The notes: generated by a model from the sequence alone, not told the origin. Numbered from the stretch's first letter, positions 1-11,248 are shown. The stretch is DNA of 64,000 nt from Saussurea involucrata (GCA_033807775.1 CM066314.1:153439429-153503428), one strand, 5' to 3'. A program made the numbers and translations.

Positions 1-345
1 TTGTGTTCTCGAAAATGAATGAAAGAAAAGGAAATAAAATATTTTTTTTCGTGTTCTTGAACATAAGAGAAATGAAAGGAAATACGTCATTTTTACTAAT
101 ATACCCTTAAAATATATTTTTTATAAATGAAAGATCATGTAATTTTGTAATTTTAATAATTTTTAAAAAATGTTTTAAATTTATTTTCTTTTATTTCCTT
201 ATAAACTTATTATTATTTTTCTTCCGTTTCCTTTCCTTTTTAAAAAATTTCGAAAACATGAGTTTTTTTTTTACTTTTCTCCCCTTTCCCTCAAATTCCT
301 TTCATTTCTTTCGTAAAATGAGCTTCGAGAAAAAGTTTTTCTAAA
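1..345. repeat. Foldback MITE remnant, cut by window start
   Basis: The first bases (tctcgaaaatgaatgaaag) and bases near 285-335 (aaattcctttcatttctttc, then aaaatgagcttcgag) are approximately inverse complements. They enclose AT-rich non-coding DNA. This looks like a terminal-inverted-repeat element or foldback sequence with its outer end lost or outside the window. No coding content was seen. The family is not assigned. Confidence 0.35.
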
Positions 346-349
346 ATAT

Positions 350-593
350 AAATGATTTTCTATAACAATTAAAAAATTCAAATAGTTTCGATATCTATAC
401 CATCTATCTATGAAAATGATTAATCCAACCCCTGACACTCATATCCTCCTTCGTCGCTCACTACTCCGTCGCCGCCGGCCACCGCCACCACCACCACCAC
501 CGCCACCTGTCCACCAACGTCAACAGTCATCACCTCCGCCTATCCACACCCACACCATCACTTCTTCCTATCTCCATACCCACCTTCGAATGA
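350..593 (+). promoter_or_regulatory. Presumed promoter/5' leader of the lysidine synthase gene
   Basis: This is the stretch between the upstream repeat and the start codon at 594. It contains a CCNCCA-rich run (about 480-510), which makes a spurious proline-rich reading frame. A short upstream ATG at 590 (ATG AAT GGC TAG) overlaps the true start by one frame shift, so initiation at 594 would follow a four-codon uORF or need leaky scanning. No clear TATA box was seen. The transcription start is not determined. Confidence 0.35.
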
Positions 594-3500
594 ATGGCTA
601 GAGGATTACTTTTTCTCCCACATTACACAACAAAATCACACTTAATTCGAACTGGGTTATCATCATCTTCAACCAATTTCACTAAATTTCCCATCTTTCC
701 CACTTCAAGAAACTCGACCTCTGTTCGAGTATTCTGCAGTTGTTCCTCTAATCGCCAACATGAGTTCATTAAACTCTCAAAGTACAAAGATACTTTCTCC
801 AAACGTATGGCCATGGCTGGGCTCAAACCCCATCATCGAATTGGTAAAATACTTTCTCTCAAATACACTTTGGAATGTGTGAAATTGGTTTGTGCATTTG
901 TTTTTTCTTGTTATATATTTGATTATGTGTCATGTTATAGACCACAATTATCACCAAATTTTTAAACAATTGATAGAGATTCTGAAGTGCAAAGTTATTT
1001 TGTTTGACCTAATTAAATTGTATCTCTTTTCTTGAGAAAGAGGGAGTAGCAAGAACAGCTGGTTTTTGAGTATTTGTGATTGGTAACAAGCTAAGAATGA
1101 TAAGATTTGATCTTTTATGCTTGCTAGGGTTTTGTAGGTAAGTGGGTTTAGGTTCTAATTACTTAAATCTTGGTGGGTTGCTTTGCCAAAAAGAAGCTTA
1201 TCTTGTGCTTTAGATAATTGGGCATCAACCGGAAATACCGAAAAAATCTCTCGAAATCAACCAAAAAACTTCAAAACCCACTCGAAACGATGGAATTCGG
1301 CTGCAAAAATTTAAGTGACGTTTGTTTTTTAGGAGGTGTTGAAGTCTGAAGTCTTATTTCACTTCTAATTGACAAGAGGTGGTGCTGAAGTCTGAAAACT
1401 GAATCAATATGTTTTTGTAAACCGATAAATGTCTGAATTTGTTTAAGTTATGTATTTTACCCGTTAGAATATTATAGTTTTATATTTATATACAATATAT
1501 AATATATAAATTTATAGAATTTTACATATTTATGCATCATCATTACGAAATTTACATCTAAATTATAAAATTAGCATTCATTTAAAAGAATACGTTTAAT
1601 CGATAATAATATGTTAAATTATATAAATTGAAATTTGAAATTCACCTAATTATAGTAAATTGAGTTTTATGATAATCCAGGTGAAGCGATTGAGAGAAAT
1701 GATCTATTAAGGTTAATTGAATGAGAACATTAAGAGGCAAATAAGAGGTTGGTTTACCTCTTACTAGATAAGAGGACGATAAGACATAAGTGACTCTGAA
1801 AATTTGGAAAAAACAAACAGTCTGAATAACCCTACCTCTTAACGAATCATACATAAGAGGCTAATACGAGTTTTTTTTTCTAAAAAAACAAACGCCACCT
1901 TAGTCGACTTTTTGGGTACACCCATTCGGCAAAAATCTTGGGTCCGCTGCTGATTGGGCGTCAAGTTGACATTAGAAAGTTTCGATCTTTATGGGTGCTA
2001 GTAGTACTTTCTCTATATATTTAATAAAGATTTGCTATCGGCAAAAAAAGAGAGCTGATTTTTATCCTGTTTCAGCTGTGGGCGTCTCCGGTGGTCCTGA
2101 CAGTATGGCATTGTGCTTACTAGTTGCTGATTGGAAATCTTGCGGATTAAATTCCGCTTCCACGGGAAACAATGATGTTATCGATGGCTTATTGGCGATA
2201 ATAGTGGATCATGGTTTACGTGCAGAAAGTAAAGATGAGGCAGAGATGGTTCAGCGTCGAGTTCTGAATATCGGTACTACATATTTCTCTGTTTTAAGTT
2301 GTTTTTGTCTGTAAAAAAGTTGACCTTTTTTTTACCGGGACAAGAGATGGTTAATGTCGGATCTTTTAGGAATCAGATGTGAGATTGCACATTGTAAATG
2401 GGCCGATGGTAGACCAAAATTGGGTCATTTGCAAGAAGCAGCTCGAGATATGAGGTATATTTGCTAGTTGAGATGGCCTTAATTTGAAGATTGCTCTACT
2501 TCAAACTATGTACTCGGGATTTTTGATAATTTAGTTGTATTCTTCTCAGGTATGAGAAGTTACAACATATTTGCAATCAGCACGAGATAGGGGTGTTACT
2601 AATTGCACATCATGCGGATGATCAGGTTTGGTTTTCAGTACAATCTTTAACACGTGAAATAGTTATACGTAAATACATATGTAACTAGGCTTGCTCGACT
2701 TCTTGAAGCTTACTTAAGATAACATATTGTCGTGAGTTCAAATCCTGCACTTGTGGGTTGGCCAATGAATCGCCACGGGTGAGTCAAGCGGCATGCAGCA
2801 AAAAAAGCGTTCTATTTAGTTAGCATGACCTTTTAACCTTTTTCCTCAATAATCTTAAAACGACATGCCTCTAGCGTAGAACACCTTGCTCCTGTAAAAT
2901 CTTGAAAAGACAGCAGAAGGTTAATTTGAAAAAGTGACTTCCATTGAAAGTTATTTAACTAAATAACCCAAAAAAAAAATCCTACTCAAGGGAGTAGGTG
3001 CTTTCTAGGAGCTTTGCTCTCGTGTAAATTATGCGCTAACAATTGAATGCTAAAGGCATCAATTTAGATTCCTTCAACTTTCCACAAGCCGTTGGTCTTC
3101 ACGGAAACAACCGCTTTACTCTTGAGGTAGAGGTCGGTTTGGTTTTTTACTTTAGATTCTTTCAACTTTTCACAAAGCCGTTGGTCTTCACGGAAACAAC
3201 TGCTTACTCTTGAGGTAGAGGTAGAGGTCAGGTCTGCATTCATCTTACCCCTCCCAGGCCCCACCTCGAGTGGGATATGGGATATACTGGGCTAGTTTGG
3301 TTTTTCACTTTAGGTTCCTTCAAATAGATGGTTTTTAATTTCTAAGAAATGGAAAAAGTGTAGGCGGAGCTATTCGTTCTTCGACTATCTCGCAATAGTG
3401 GTGTGCTTGGACTTGCTGGTATGGCGTTAGCCACCCAATTGTTTGCTACACATCCTTATCTTGATGATGGAACTTCAAATAGCGTTTTACTTGTTCGGCC

Positions 3501-5807
3501 ATTTTTGGATTTCTCAAAACAAGATTTGTACGAGGTTGGTTACCGTTCTTGTGTTTGACTTTTTTTAGCCGAGTCAAACCGGGTTGGTCAACGATCGTTT
3601 TACTGATACAAGTTCATATTTCATTGCCAGATATGTGAAGGGTGCAATCAAAAATGGGTGGAAGATCCCACGAATCAAAATATGATATTTGCACGCAATC
3701 GGATCAGAATGTCGTTGGGAAACTTATCATCATGTTAGTTCCATAGTTATAGTTTTATGAAAGTTGCAACATTTTTCATATCCAGAAAGCTTTCAATCTA
3801 TTACATAAAACTTATGTCGTTATTGAAGGTTACCTCAGACTTTTTACAAATAGTCAAACACATCCCGGAAACTATATGCTTGGACAAATGTTGTTACTTT
3901 TATACGGCGGAGAAAGTACTCCCTCAATCTCAAAATAAACGTCCACAATGAAAAAGGCACAATTTTAGGAATACGTAATTATTACACTTTTTAATTAACT
4001 AAATGACAATTTTATCCATAACAGCAGAGAGAGTAATGAATTTCTCCATCTCGTAATTAAGGGTAGAAGTGGAAAGTAGACACTCACTTCTGAAAGTGGA
4101 CACTTATTCTGGGATAAACTAAAATAGAAATGTAGACACTTATTTTGGGACTGAGGGAGTACTTCATTTTTCTATGATTTACTAAATACAAAAGACTCAT
4201 TTACCCTTGGGATTATAAAAAACTATTTGCATTCACTTTCTACAGCTATATTCAAGTCTGAATTGCAAGCAGTTATATCAGCGTGTCGAAGAACTCGTTT
4301 CTACGTTGACCAATTTTGCCACACTTTGATACATCAAGCGGTGACTGTTACGCCTGTATGTACCTCTTGGTTTCTATGAGTCTTTATAGTATTCAATTTT
4401 TTATTTGGAAGGTACTTTAAATATTTAAGGGCAAAATACATCAAAATGCAACAAAATTTGGTTTAGTCCCTATTTACTTTCAAATTCTATTTTGTACCCA
4501 TTTTGACCAGTAAACTGCTGATCTTGTAACATTTGATGTCGTGGATATCCGTTTACAAAAGGGCTATGGCTAAGTGGTCGATACACTTGGCATCCACGCC
4601 ATCAAATGTTACAAATTCAGCATGTTATATGTCAAAATGGGTACAAAAAATAGGAAAATTTGAAACTTTGTTACATTAAATAGGAAATTTTGAAACTTCG
4701 TTACATCGATTGAGAAAAAAAAGATTCCTAGTTACACTAAATAGAACCCAAGGCAAACTTCGTTGCATTTTGATGCATTTTGCTCAATATTTAACGAGTA
4801 GTTGTTACACTCTCTTTTGCCTATGGCAAGTCAAACCGACATCTTTCTAGTTCTCTATTCTTCAATGAAATAACTTTCTTGTTCATTGGATGCAGCAAGG
4901 ATACGTGGTTATTGATTTAGGAATTCTAAATCCATCGGAAGTTCCAGATATTTGCTTGTCGAAGTTCGTGACGCTTCTATTGCAGGTTTTCCGCAATTTG
5001 CGTGCACAAGAAAAAAAGTACAAAGTTTCATGTTCGAGATTTTTCTAATGCTGTGTGATTTGTGATTTTAGTTTATATCACAAAGGCAAAGACCTGTTCG
5101 TGGTAGTGCACAAAAGTTGCTATTGGATTACTTTCGAACATTCCCATGCAAGGTGTGTTACTTTTACTAAGTTTACCTATTTTGGCCATGTTTGAGAACC
5201 ATAAGGCAACTTTTTTTTAGCTTAATGAAAAAGCCTCGTTTGGGTTGTCATAAGCTAACCTTTTCGAGATGTTACTTGAAGTAGCGTTTCAATTATCTCC
5301 ATGGGTTTTTTCCAATTGTTTTTTCAAGATTTCCTGTGGGTTGGTAAGCTCGAGGGGTTCTTTTTCCACTTTTTTCCACTTATGCCCCTTATATTTAAGA
5401 AGTTATTTTTTCAACACATCGTGTTGGTTGATAAGCTAGTTGTTATCTAATAAGCTCCATGGGCTTTTCCCACTTTTTCCCAACTATGCCCCTTTTTTTC
5501 AATTAAATTCTCAACATGTCATTTTAGGTTTTCTTACATTGTTATGTTGCGTATTGGCTAGTTTTTACCAAACATGACTAATTTATTGGCTAACAGCTAG
5601 CTTTTCAGCCAAAAACTAGCTTATCAGCTAGTTTGGCAAACATGACCTTTGTGTTCTAGACATTTGATTAAACTACATTTGTAGTCAAACGCTGCAAATC
5701 TCAAATGGATTTTTTCAATGATTCACATATAAACCTTTCCTTCTTACCATCTCACGGTTTTTAGTTTCTTATTTGAACCGCCTCTCTCTCTTTCTCTCTC
5801 TCTCTAT

Positions 5808-5841
<34 letters not shown>

Positions 5842-7887
5842 AAGAGAGAGAGAGAGAGATGAGATCGAGAGAGAACCATGAAAAAGAAAGAACAGAAGAA
5901 CTCATCCAAACCGTTAGATTAAGATGATTTAATGGTCATGATTAAAAAAATGGTTATAACCCCTTTAAGTAAAAATGTTTACCCTTGTCTTTTAAATAAA
6001 AAATTGGCGAAATATAACAAAAGTTGAAACGAAGCAAATTACACCAAAAAATAGATCATTTTATTATCTTTAATTTGACATCCATTTTGATATATTTTTT
6101 CATCCGGTTTTTCATGGTTCTCCGGTTCTTTTTTTTTCAAGATTCTCCCTTGATCTTTACCCTATATATATATATAAGTTAGTTATGCTGCCCATTTCTA
6201 TTTTTGCTCACTGATTTATAACAATTTTTGCAGTCTTCTTTTACTGCAGCTGGTTGTTACCTCTGTGCAGCACCCGGTTCCAAAGGCACCAAAATTCTTA
6301 TTTGTTGTTCGGTCAATTCCACTTTACCTATGAACACGGAATCATTCTACATCGGTTCTTCTAACAAACAGAAAGTCAACATAATAACCGAGCTACAACA
6401 AATTATAGAAGACAGAAAATCATATTCAAATAAAACGATACCAAATGCCTCCGATGTCCCTTTCTTGAACACAATTTCTTCCGAGTCTATTTTAACAGAA
6501 GCTAAACGTCTCAATATTATTGGCGAGCCAACCCTTGTTAGCATTCGTTCATTGCACAAGATTGAACTTGAAAAATTCAAATTAAAAACCGAAACTTTAA
6601 CCGACCATGTGCCACCTTCGGTGGTAGAATCGGATGATGCCAAAGAACTTGGTCATGGGCAAATCGGTCATTTCATGGATAGGTTCGTGGTTTCATGGGA
6701 GTTCATCGGTGAAAATGGTGGTTGCTGTTGTGGGTTTGGTCGATATTTGGTTGTGGAGGTTCGCCACATGGTTGATGCCGATTGGCTAGAGCTTTCTAGG
6801 TTAAGTAAGAGTGACGATTTGGAAGATTGTCGACTTGAAAAAGTTCTTGAATGCTCGGATTATGCTAAAATATCGGCACGAAAAGCGGTTCGGTTATTGA
6901 AGTCTATTCCGGTTGCTGCAAGAAGAAGCCTGCCGGTTTTAGTCAACCTCCGAGGGCAGGTTTTGAGCATTCCGGTAACCGTATTTTAAATTTGAGTAAA
7001 TTACGTTTTTAGTCCCTGTGGTTTGTTGAAAATATCTGATTTCGACTTTATGGTTTGAAATTACAATTTTCATCCCTATGGTTTACAATTCATTTCTATT
7101 TTGGTTCTTCATACTTAGAAGTAGTGTTTTGGCCTCACAGTCACAGACGAAACTAGAAATGAATTGCAAACCGTAAGGATGAAAACAGAATTTTTGAAAC
7201 CACAGGGACGAAAAACGTAATTTTCTCTTTAAATTTTGATTCTTAGGGGCCGTTTACAAAACGCTTACCCAGGTAAGTGCTTATCAAGTCACATTAACTT
7301 ACCGGATGAATATGGCAAGGGCCAAAAATCTTACCCGGTAAGAGCGGAAGCAAGGATCGAGAATCGAAAGCAAGGACCGAGAGTCTTACCGGGTAAGTGA
7401 GTGTAACGACTCTTACCACGGTAAGCGCTTAGCGGCTAAATTGTTGCATACGATGCCATTTTGGTGTACTAAAATCTTACCCGGGAAGTAAGTGATAGTC
7501 TTGAATTTACCGGTAAGCACTTACCCGGGTAAGTGATTAGGTAAACGGCCCCTTAGTAATATAATTCTACCGTCTAGAAAGAGAGCGGTGTTTTTACTTG
7601 TGGGACCCTTAACCGTTTGTCAGCCTTCCTATTTCTTGTTTTTACTGCTTCCTCCGTCCCAAAATAAATGTCCAAAATGAAAAAGACACGTTTTGGAAAT
7701 GTGTAATTATTACACTTGTTCGTTAATTAAATGACAAGTTTACCCTTGATAATACGTTAATTACACTTGACGAGTTTTTGCTATTTATTCACAGAGCGTT
7801 TGCTTCAGCGTTTGCCGGTGTTTGAAGGCATCTGTTGAATTCAATCCAAGAGTACCACTTGGTGGTGGTTACAGTTCATTTTTATGA
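594..7887 (+). CDS. TILS: tRNA(Ile)-lysidine synthase, chloroplast type, 11 exons
   Basis: The enzyme modifies C34 of tRNA-Ile(CAU) to lysidine using ATP, so the tRNA reads AUA; in plants it acts in plastids. Exons placed by eye: 594-843, 2076-2273, 2370-2454, 2550-2625, 3364-3534, 3631-3733, 4246-4355, 4896-4985, 5072-5152, 6234-6974, 7795-7887. All introns are GT-AG and phases agree, giving 665 codons, close to Arabidopsis RSY3 (RASPBERRY3). Residues 1 to about 60 are Ser/Thr/Arg-rich like a transit peptide. The PP-loop SGGPDS lies at 88-93, VDHGLRAES at 127-135 and HHADDQ at 198-203, as in the N-type ATP pyrophosphatase fold. The tail PRVPLGGGYSSFL* comes from the short last exon; read-through of its donor would give the wrong end VTVF*. 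No frameshift was found. Expression is not shown. Confidence 0.93.
1313..1900. mobile_element. MITE in intron 1 of the lysidine synthase gene
   Basis: The ends form inverted repeats: aagtgacgtttgttttttag at the left pairs with the complement of ctaaaaaaacaaacgccacc at the right. The interior is AT-rich without a believable ORF and contains several AAGAGGT/ACCTCTT motifs. About 590 bp, non-autonomous. The target duplication is unclear, so the superfamily (hAT or PIF/Harbinger) is not settled. Confidence 0.55.
3066..3233. repeat. Tandem duplication of about 80 bp in intron 4
   Basis: Two adjacent copies share the core gccgttggtcttcacggaaa followed by cttactcttgaggtagaggtc (about 3088 and 3177). 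They are separated by a short T-rich spacer. A further partial match to the lead sequence (cactttaggttccttcaaa) sits near 3307. No coding function is supported. Confidence 0.6.
3919..4159. mobile_element. Stowaway-like MITE in intron 6
   Basis: The left end reads ctccctcaatctcaaaataa and the right end ttattttgggactgagggag, an inverted pair of the CTCCCTCNRTCYCA type typical of Stowaway (Tc1/mariner) MITEs. A TA dinucleotide flanks both sides (3917-3918 and 4160-4161) as target duplication. The interior is about 240 bp, AT-rich and non-coding. Confidence 0.75.
4418..4797. mobile_element. Foldback MITE in intron 7
   Basis: A long inverted repeat: the left arm (aaatatttaagggcaaaata, then catcaaaatgcaacaaa) pairs with the right arm (gttgcattttgatgcatttt, then gctcaatattta). 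Complementarity continues inwards (gtaacatttgatgtcgtgga against catccacgccatcaaatgtt). This makes an almost full-length hairpin of about 380 bp lying wholly inside the intron. Confidence 0.7.
5184..5647. mobile_element. MITE in intron 9
   Basis: The element begins ggccatgtttg and ends caaacatgacc, inverse complements with one mismatch. The interior repeats variants of aagctagttnttatc and gctaacagctagctttt and has no ORF. It is probably non-autonomous. No target duplication was confirmed. Confidence 0.5.
5779..6172. repeat. CT/TA/GA microsatellite plus attached foldback element
   Basis: A compound (CT)n(TA)n(GA)n tract at about 5785-5860 leads into a foldback unit. The sequence gagagaaccatgaaaaagaa near 5870 is complementary to tttttcatggttctccggtt near 6110. 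The right side closes with ccctatatatatatata. It belongs to the same architecture as the (TA)n-bounded foldback units at 8.2-9.5 kb. All of it is inside intron 9. Confidence 0.6.
6994..7227. mobile_element. Short MULE (Mutator-type MITE) in intron 10
   Basis: The left terminus is gagtaaattacgttttta followed by gtccctgtgg; the right terminus is its near-perfect inverse complement (ccacagggac, then gaaaaacgtaattttctc). The 9-bp sequence tttaaattt lies directly on both sides (6985-6993 and 7228-7236). A 9-bp duplication is diagnostic of Mutator-like transposition. The element is 234 bp with no coding capacity. Confidence 0.85.
7246..7552. mobile_element. Tourist-like (PIF/Harbinger) MITE in intron 10
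   Basis: The element has perfect 12-bp inverted termini, ggggccgtttac and gtaaacggcccc. TTA lies on both sides (7243-7245 and 7553-7555), the duplication expected of PIF/Harbinger elements. The interior repeats cttacccgggtaag-like motifs. It is 307 bp and non-coding. A degenerate relative lies at 11747-12002. Confidence 0.85.
7648..7775. mobile_element. Truncated Stowaway-like MITE in intron 10
   Basis: It starts cttcctccgtcccaaaataa and follows the same internal sequence as the complete element at 3919-4159 (aaaatgaaaaagacac, gtaattattacac, ttaattaaatgacaa). The right terminus is missing just before the splice acceptor at 7794. Confidence 0.6.
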
Positions 7888-8189
7888 GCCTCTTGTTAAT
7901 GGCTTCAACACAGGTAAGATTCCGATGTTACTTTGACTTTTTCCATCAACGAAAAGTTAAATGGAAAAGCGAACTTAGAAAAATGTTGACGATTTGCCAA
8001 ATAGTCAAGTAGAGCCCTAAAAAAATGAGAAAGGAGGACCTACCATCAACCATCGATCTGTCTTAATCCATGGTTGTGAATCTGAGCCATCTATTTTTTA
8101 GATCCAAACTATTGATGAGGGTTCCCCCATTCTCAAGTTTTGGGGTTTCTCTTTTGAACCTCACACTAGTCCATATATACATATAGTGG

Positions 8190-8592
8190 AGAGATCAAAT
8201 GCAAACCACTCTAATTTTATAAACCGTGCAAACCATCGATTTCATTGGTTAATTTAATGAAATTGGTTCATGAAGTTTTTAATTTGATGAAATTGTTTCT
8301 TATAATTCTTTTTCTTGATGAAATTGTTTCATATATTTGTGTTTTTTATGTAGTTTCATGCATTTTTCTCATTCTGATGAAATTGTTTGTTTCATGCATT
8401 TTCTCAGTCTGATGAAACCTTTTCATTTTTACATGAAAAACACAAATATATGAAACATTTTCATCATAAAACGAATTATATGAAACAATTTCATCAAATT
8501 AAACAACTCATAAACAAATTTCATTAACTTAACCAATGAAATTGACGGTTTGCACGGTTTACAAAATTAGAGTGGTTTGCAAATGAAACTAC
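8190..8592. mobile_element. Foldback element A, TA-bounded
   Basis: The left arm (gcaaaccactctaattttat, then aaaccgtgcaaacc) is the inverse complement of the right arm (ggtttgcacggtttacaaaa, then ttagagtggtttgc). Between them lie repeated gatgaaattgtttcat units pointing in both directions. It follows atatacatatag and is followed by a (TA)n(GA)n tract at 8595-8632. No ORF. Confidence 0.7.
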
Positions 8593-8594
8593 CC

Positions 8595-8631
<37 letters not shown>

Positions 8632-8635
8632 CTTG

Positions 8636-8853
8636 GGATCATGTGAGACCATGTTGTTTTCGTGACACCCGTGAGACCACAATTTTACGTTTGAATCTTC
8701 ACAACAAAAACACTTAATCTTCAGTGTTTTTGTTGTGAAGGTTTGGATTTTTTTACCTTCACAATGTTCTGCTGTGAAGTTTCCGGTGTAAAAATGTGGC
8801 CTCAGAGGCCTCATGAAAACACGTTGGTCTCACGTGAACCCAACCCTATATAT
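8636..8853. mobile_element. Foldback element B, TA-bounded
   Basis: The left arm ggatcatgtgagaccatgtt is complementary to aacacgttggtctcacgtga at the right. An inner pair, cttcacaacaaaaacacttaa with its reverse near 8725-8745, makes a hairpin. It sits between a (GA)n tract and ccctatatatata. Confidence 0.65.
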
Positions 8854-8857
8854 ATAT

Positions 8858-9252
8858 AGGCCCACTATTTTGTAAACTTTTTTTTCGTGTGAACTTTGGA
8901 TTTCATAGGTTTTCTTAATGAATTTTTTTTCATGAAATTGTTATTTTGATGAAATTGTTTCATATCATTCATTTCTTGATGAGATTGTTTCATATATTTG
9001 TGTTTTTTTATGTAGTTTCATATATTTGTTTTCATTCCTATGAAACTGTTTCATATATTTTCTCAGTTTGATGAAACTTTATCGTTTTTACATAAAAAAC
9101 ACAAATATATGAAACAGTTTCATCAAGAAAATGAATGATATGAAACACTTTTATCAAAATAAACAACTTCATGAAACAATTTCATCAAGAAAACATATGA
9201 AATCTAAAGTTTACAAAGCTTACACACATTTAGAGGTTTACAAATTATTATC
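8858..9252. mobile_element. Foldback element C, TA-bounded
   Basis: The left arm (attttgtaaactttttttt, actttggatttcataggttt) pairs with the right arm (aaacatatgaaatctaaagt, then ttacaaagcttacacac). The interior carries gatgaaattgtttcat motifs like element A, so A and C are related. It is bounded by ccctatatatatata and (CT)n(TA)n tracts (9253-9300). Confidence 0.65.
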
Positions 9253-9253
9253 C

Positions 9254-9288
<35 letters not shown>

Positions 9289-9302
9289 AAGAGAGAGAGA
9301 AA

Positions 9303-9475
9303 ACCCTAAAAAATGAAAAATTGAGGAACACGCTGGTAAGTGGTAACCAATTATTTGGACGGTAGTTGTTTGTTGGTTTTTATACGTGTGTGCATACCAT
9401 CTAGATGAATGGTTATCAAGGTGTTCCTCAGTTTTTTGTTTTTTTTGCGGTTTTCCCTTGAACCTGATCCTATAT
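9303..9475. mobile_element. Foldback element D, TA-bounded
   Basis: The left arm (aaaccctaaaaaatgaaaaa, ttgaggaacac) pairs with the right arm (gtgttcctcagttttttg, then gcggttttccc). About 170 bp, non-coding. It ends in cctgatcctatatata and then a (TG)n(AG)n tract (9478-9520). Confidence 0.55.
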
Positions 9476-9717
9476 ATACGTGTGTGTGTGTGTGTGAGTG
9501 AGAGAGAGAGAGAGAGAGATTTTCAAGAAATCAAGTAACCCGACCATAATGTTAGGGTCAATTCGTTTATAATTGTTCTGATATGAAAATTGAAATTATG
9601 GTCCAACTCAACCTTAAACCCTAGACCAGTACGGTGACATGTCAGCATAGTAGGTGGACCCGGACCTTTCGGGACCCACATAATTGTCTTTGACTTGTTT
9701 CTTTTTTCTTTTACAGA

Positions 9718-9860
9718 CCATTTGGCATGATCTTTGTGGTCCTTGATGGAGGGACCAACAAAACTAAAACTAAAACTAAAGCTGAATGTGGTGCCCTTTT
9801 TGCAATTGATTCTAATTCAATGCATGGAACACCGTTAGATTACTTTCAAGAGAGGTGAGG
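9718..9860 (+). other. Possible non-coding 3' exon of the lysidine synthase transcript
   Basis: A donor-like site (cacaggtaag, 7910-7919) lies just after the stop codon of the lysidine synthase gene. A strong acceptor-like site (tttttcttttacag) ends at 9717. The stretch after it has no sustained reading frame. A spliced 3' UTR is plausible but could be coincidence. Transcript data would decide it. Confidence 0.25.
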
Positions 9861-10512
9861 TTTCTACCGATAATGAAGTTTGAATCGGCTAGTAGGATTT
9901 ACCAAATAGTTTGGTCGATTTCGTGGATTTGTACTCACAAGAATGGGGGATATGGAATTCTAGGTCTCCCTTCGTAAGAATGGGGGATATGGAATTTTTG
10001 TTGTGTTTGGTTTGTAGGATAGGAATGAAATTGAATTTCGTTTTTTAACAGATAATGTATAAAAACAAATTATTAATAATTATGAAAATAATTAAATAAC
10101 CTTTTGTTGATCGATTTTTAAAAATGATTATTTTTAATATATTTTAGTACATTAGTACAGACAACTCCTGTAGAAAAATCTCGTGAAATACCAACTAGTC
10201 TAACAAGATTTTTAAATCCAATTTTTGTAGGATTTCATTGAAATATCTAGATTTGAATTCCAAACTTTTTTTTAAAACCAAACTTGGGATTAAAATGAAG
10301 TATAATTTCAAAGATGGTGTTTGGTTCGTAGATTCTGGAGAAATGTGATGAAATTGGAATGTTTAATTCATTTGAACAAATTTCATATTTTTGTTTGTTT
10401 CATCTTTTTTAGGGAAAGAACCTTCAAAATCCAATGAATTAAGCAAATAAGGAATTTGAACATTTTTTGCGCATTAAGATAGTATTTTGATGGAATGGAA
10501 TGCTATAATTTC
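9861..10512. other. AT-rich intergenic DNA, no gene seen
   Basis: The stretch contains a short direct repeat (aagaatgggggatatggaat at about 9939 and 9977) and long A/T runs. No codon-biased frame, RNA gene or complete mobile element was recognised. Confidence 0.5.
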
Positions 10513-10883
10513 GGGAAATTGACTCAAATAGCCAAAGCCAAAAACCATCTTCACAAAATAGCCAAGATCTCTCCCGGTTTACCAAAATAGCCAAAGGGTC
10601 CGCACTCTGACTCGACTCGGTGAGTGCGGACTGCAATGGGATCACTACGAGACAAAAAAAGATACTGAAACGGGTTGGTCCGCACTCGATTCGACCCGAT
10701 CTGGTGTGGGCCGCACTTGGTTAACTGCTTATGGGATACACGTGTCAACCTTTCATCCGGTTCTCCACCGCTCTGCATCCGCAATTGCGAGTGAGGACCA
10801 TTTGACTATTTTTGTAAATCGGGAGAGTTTTTGGCTATTTTGTCAACATTCTTTGTCCCTTTGGCTATTTGAGTCAATTTCCC
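10513..10883. mobile_element. Short MULE with 9-bp target duplication
   Basis: The termini are gggaaattgactcaaatagc and gctatttgagtcaatttccc, perfect inverse complements at the ends. The inverted repeat extends inward to about 65 bp with gaps (gatctctcccggtttac against gtaaatcgggagag). The 9-bp tataatttc flanks both sides (10504-10512 and 10884-10892). The interior has a GC-richer core with gtccgcactc repeats and no convincing gene. Its GGGAAATT ends match those of the large MULE at 26742-32577. Confidence 0.88.
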
Positions 10884-11240
10884 TATAATTTCATAATCCT
10901 AATTCCCCAAAACATACTTTTAACCTTAATCCGACAACACAAGTGGCACCATCACTTCTCGATTTCTCTAAGCTCGTTCACTTCTCTATGTTTCGACGAA
11001 GGATATTTTGGTCTTTTACCAAAATTTTATTACAATTCTAAAACTACATTATGTAAAATTCCATCAAATATGATAACATTTAGTTCCAATTGCTTTCACA
11101 TATTCTATTCCATCAAAAATATATTTCGTAAATCAAACTCCAAGAGTATTTAGTTTTAGTGATAATTTTGAAAAAATGCAAAAAGTATAAGGGTCAAGAC
11201 TGTAAAATTCAAATGAAAAAGCTGGGAAAAAAATGAATTT

Positions 11241-11248
11241 TGTTGAGA

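Noticed and set aside
410..601. 63-codon Pro/Arg-rich ORF upstream of the lysidine synthase start
   Set aside because: The composition comes from a CCNCCA repeat, and it overlaps the real start in another frame. Best read as 5' leader with a short uORF.
594..965. ORF continuing past codon 84 (KILSLKYTLECVK...)
   Set aside because: It reads through the intron 1 donor at 844. The spliced frame joins exactly to the SGGPDS exon.
4561..4600. Box-A-like ctatggctaagtggtcg suggesting a tRNA or SINE
   Set aside because: It is inside the loop of a foldback MITE. No B box or cloverleaf can be formed around it.
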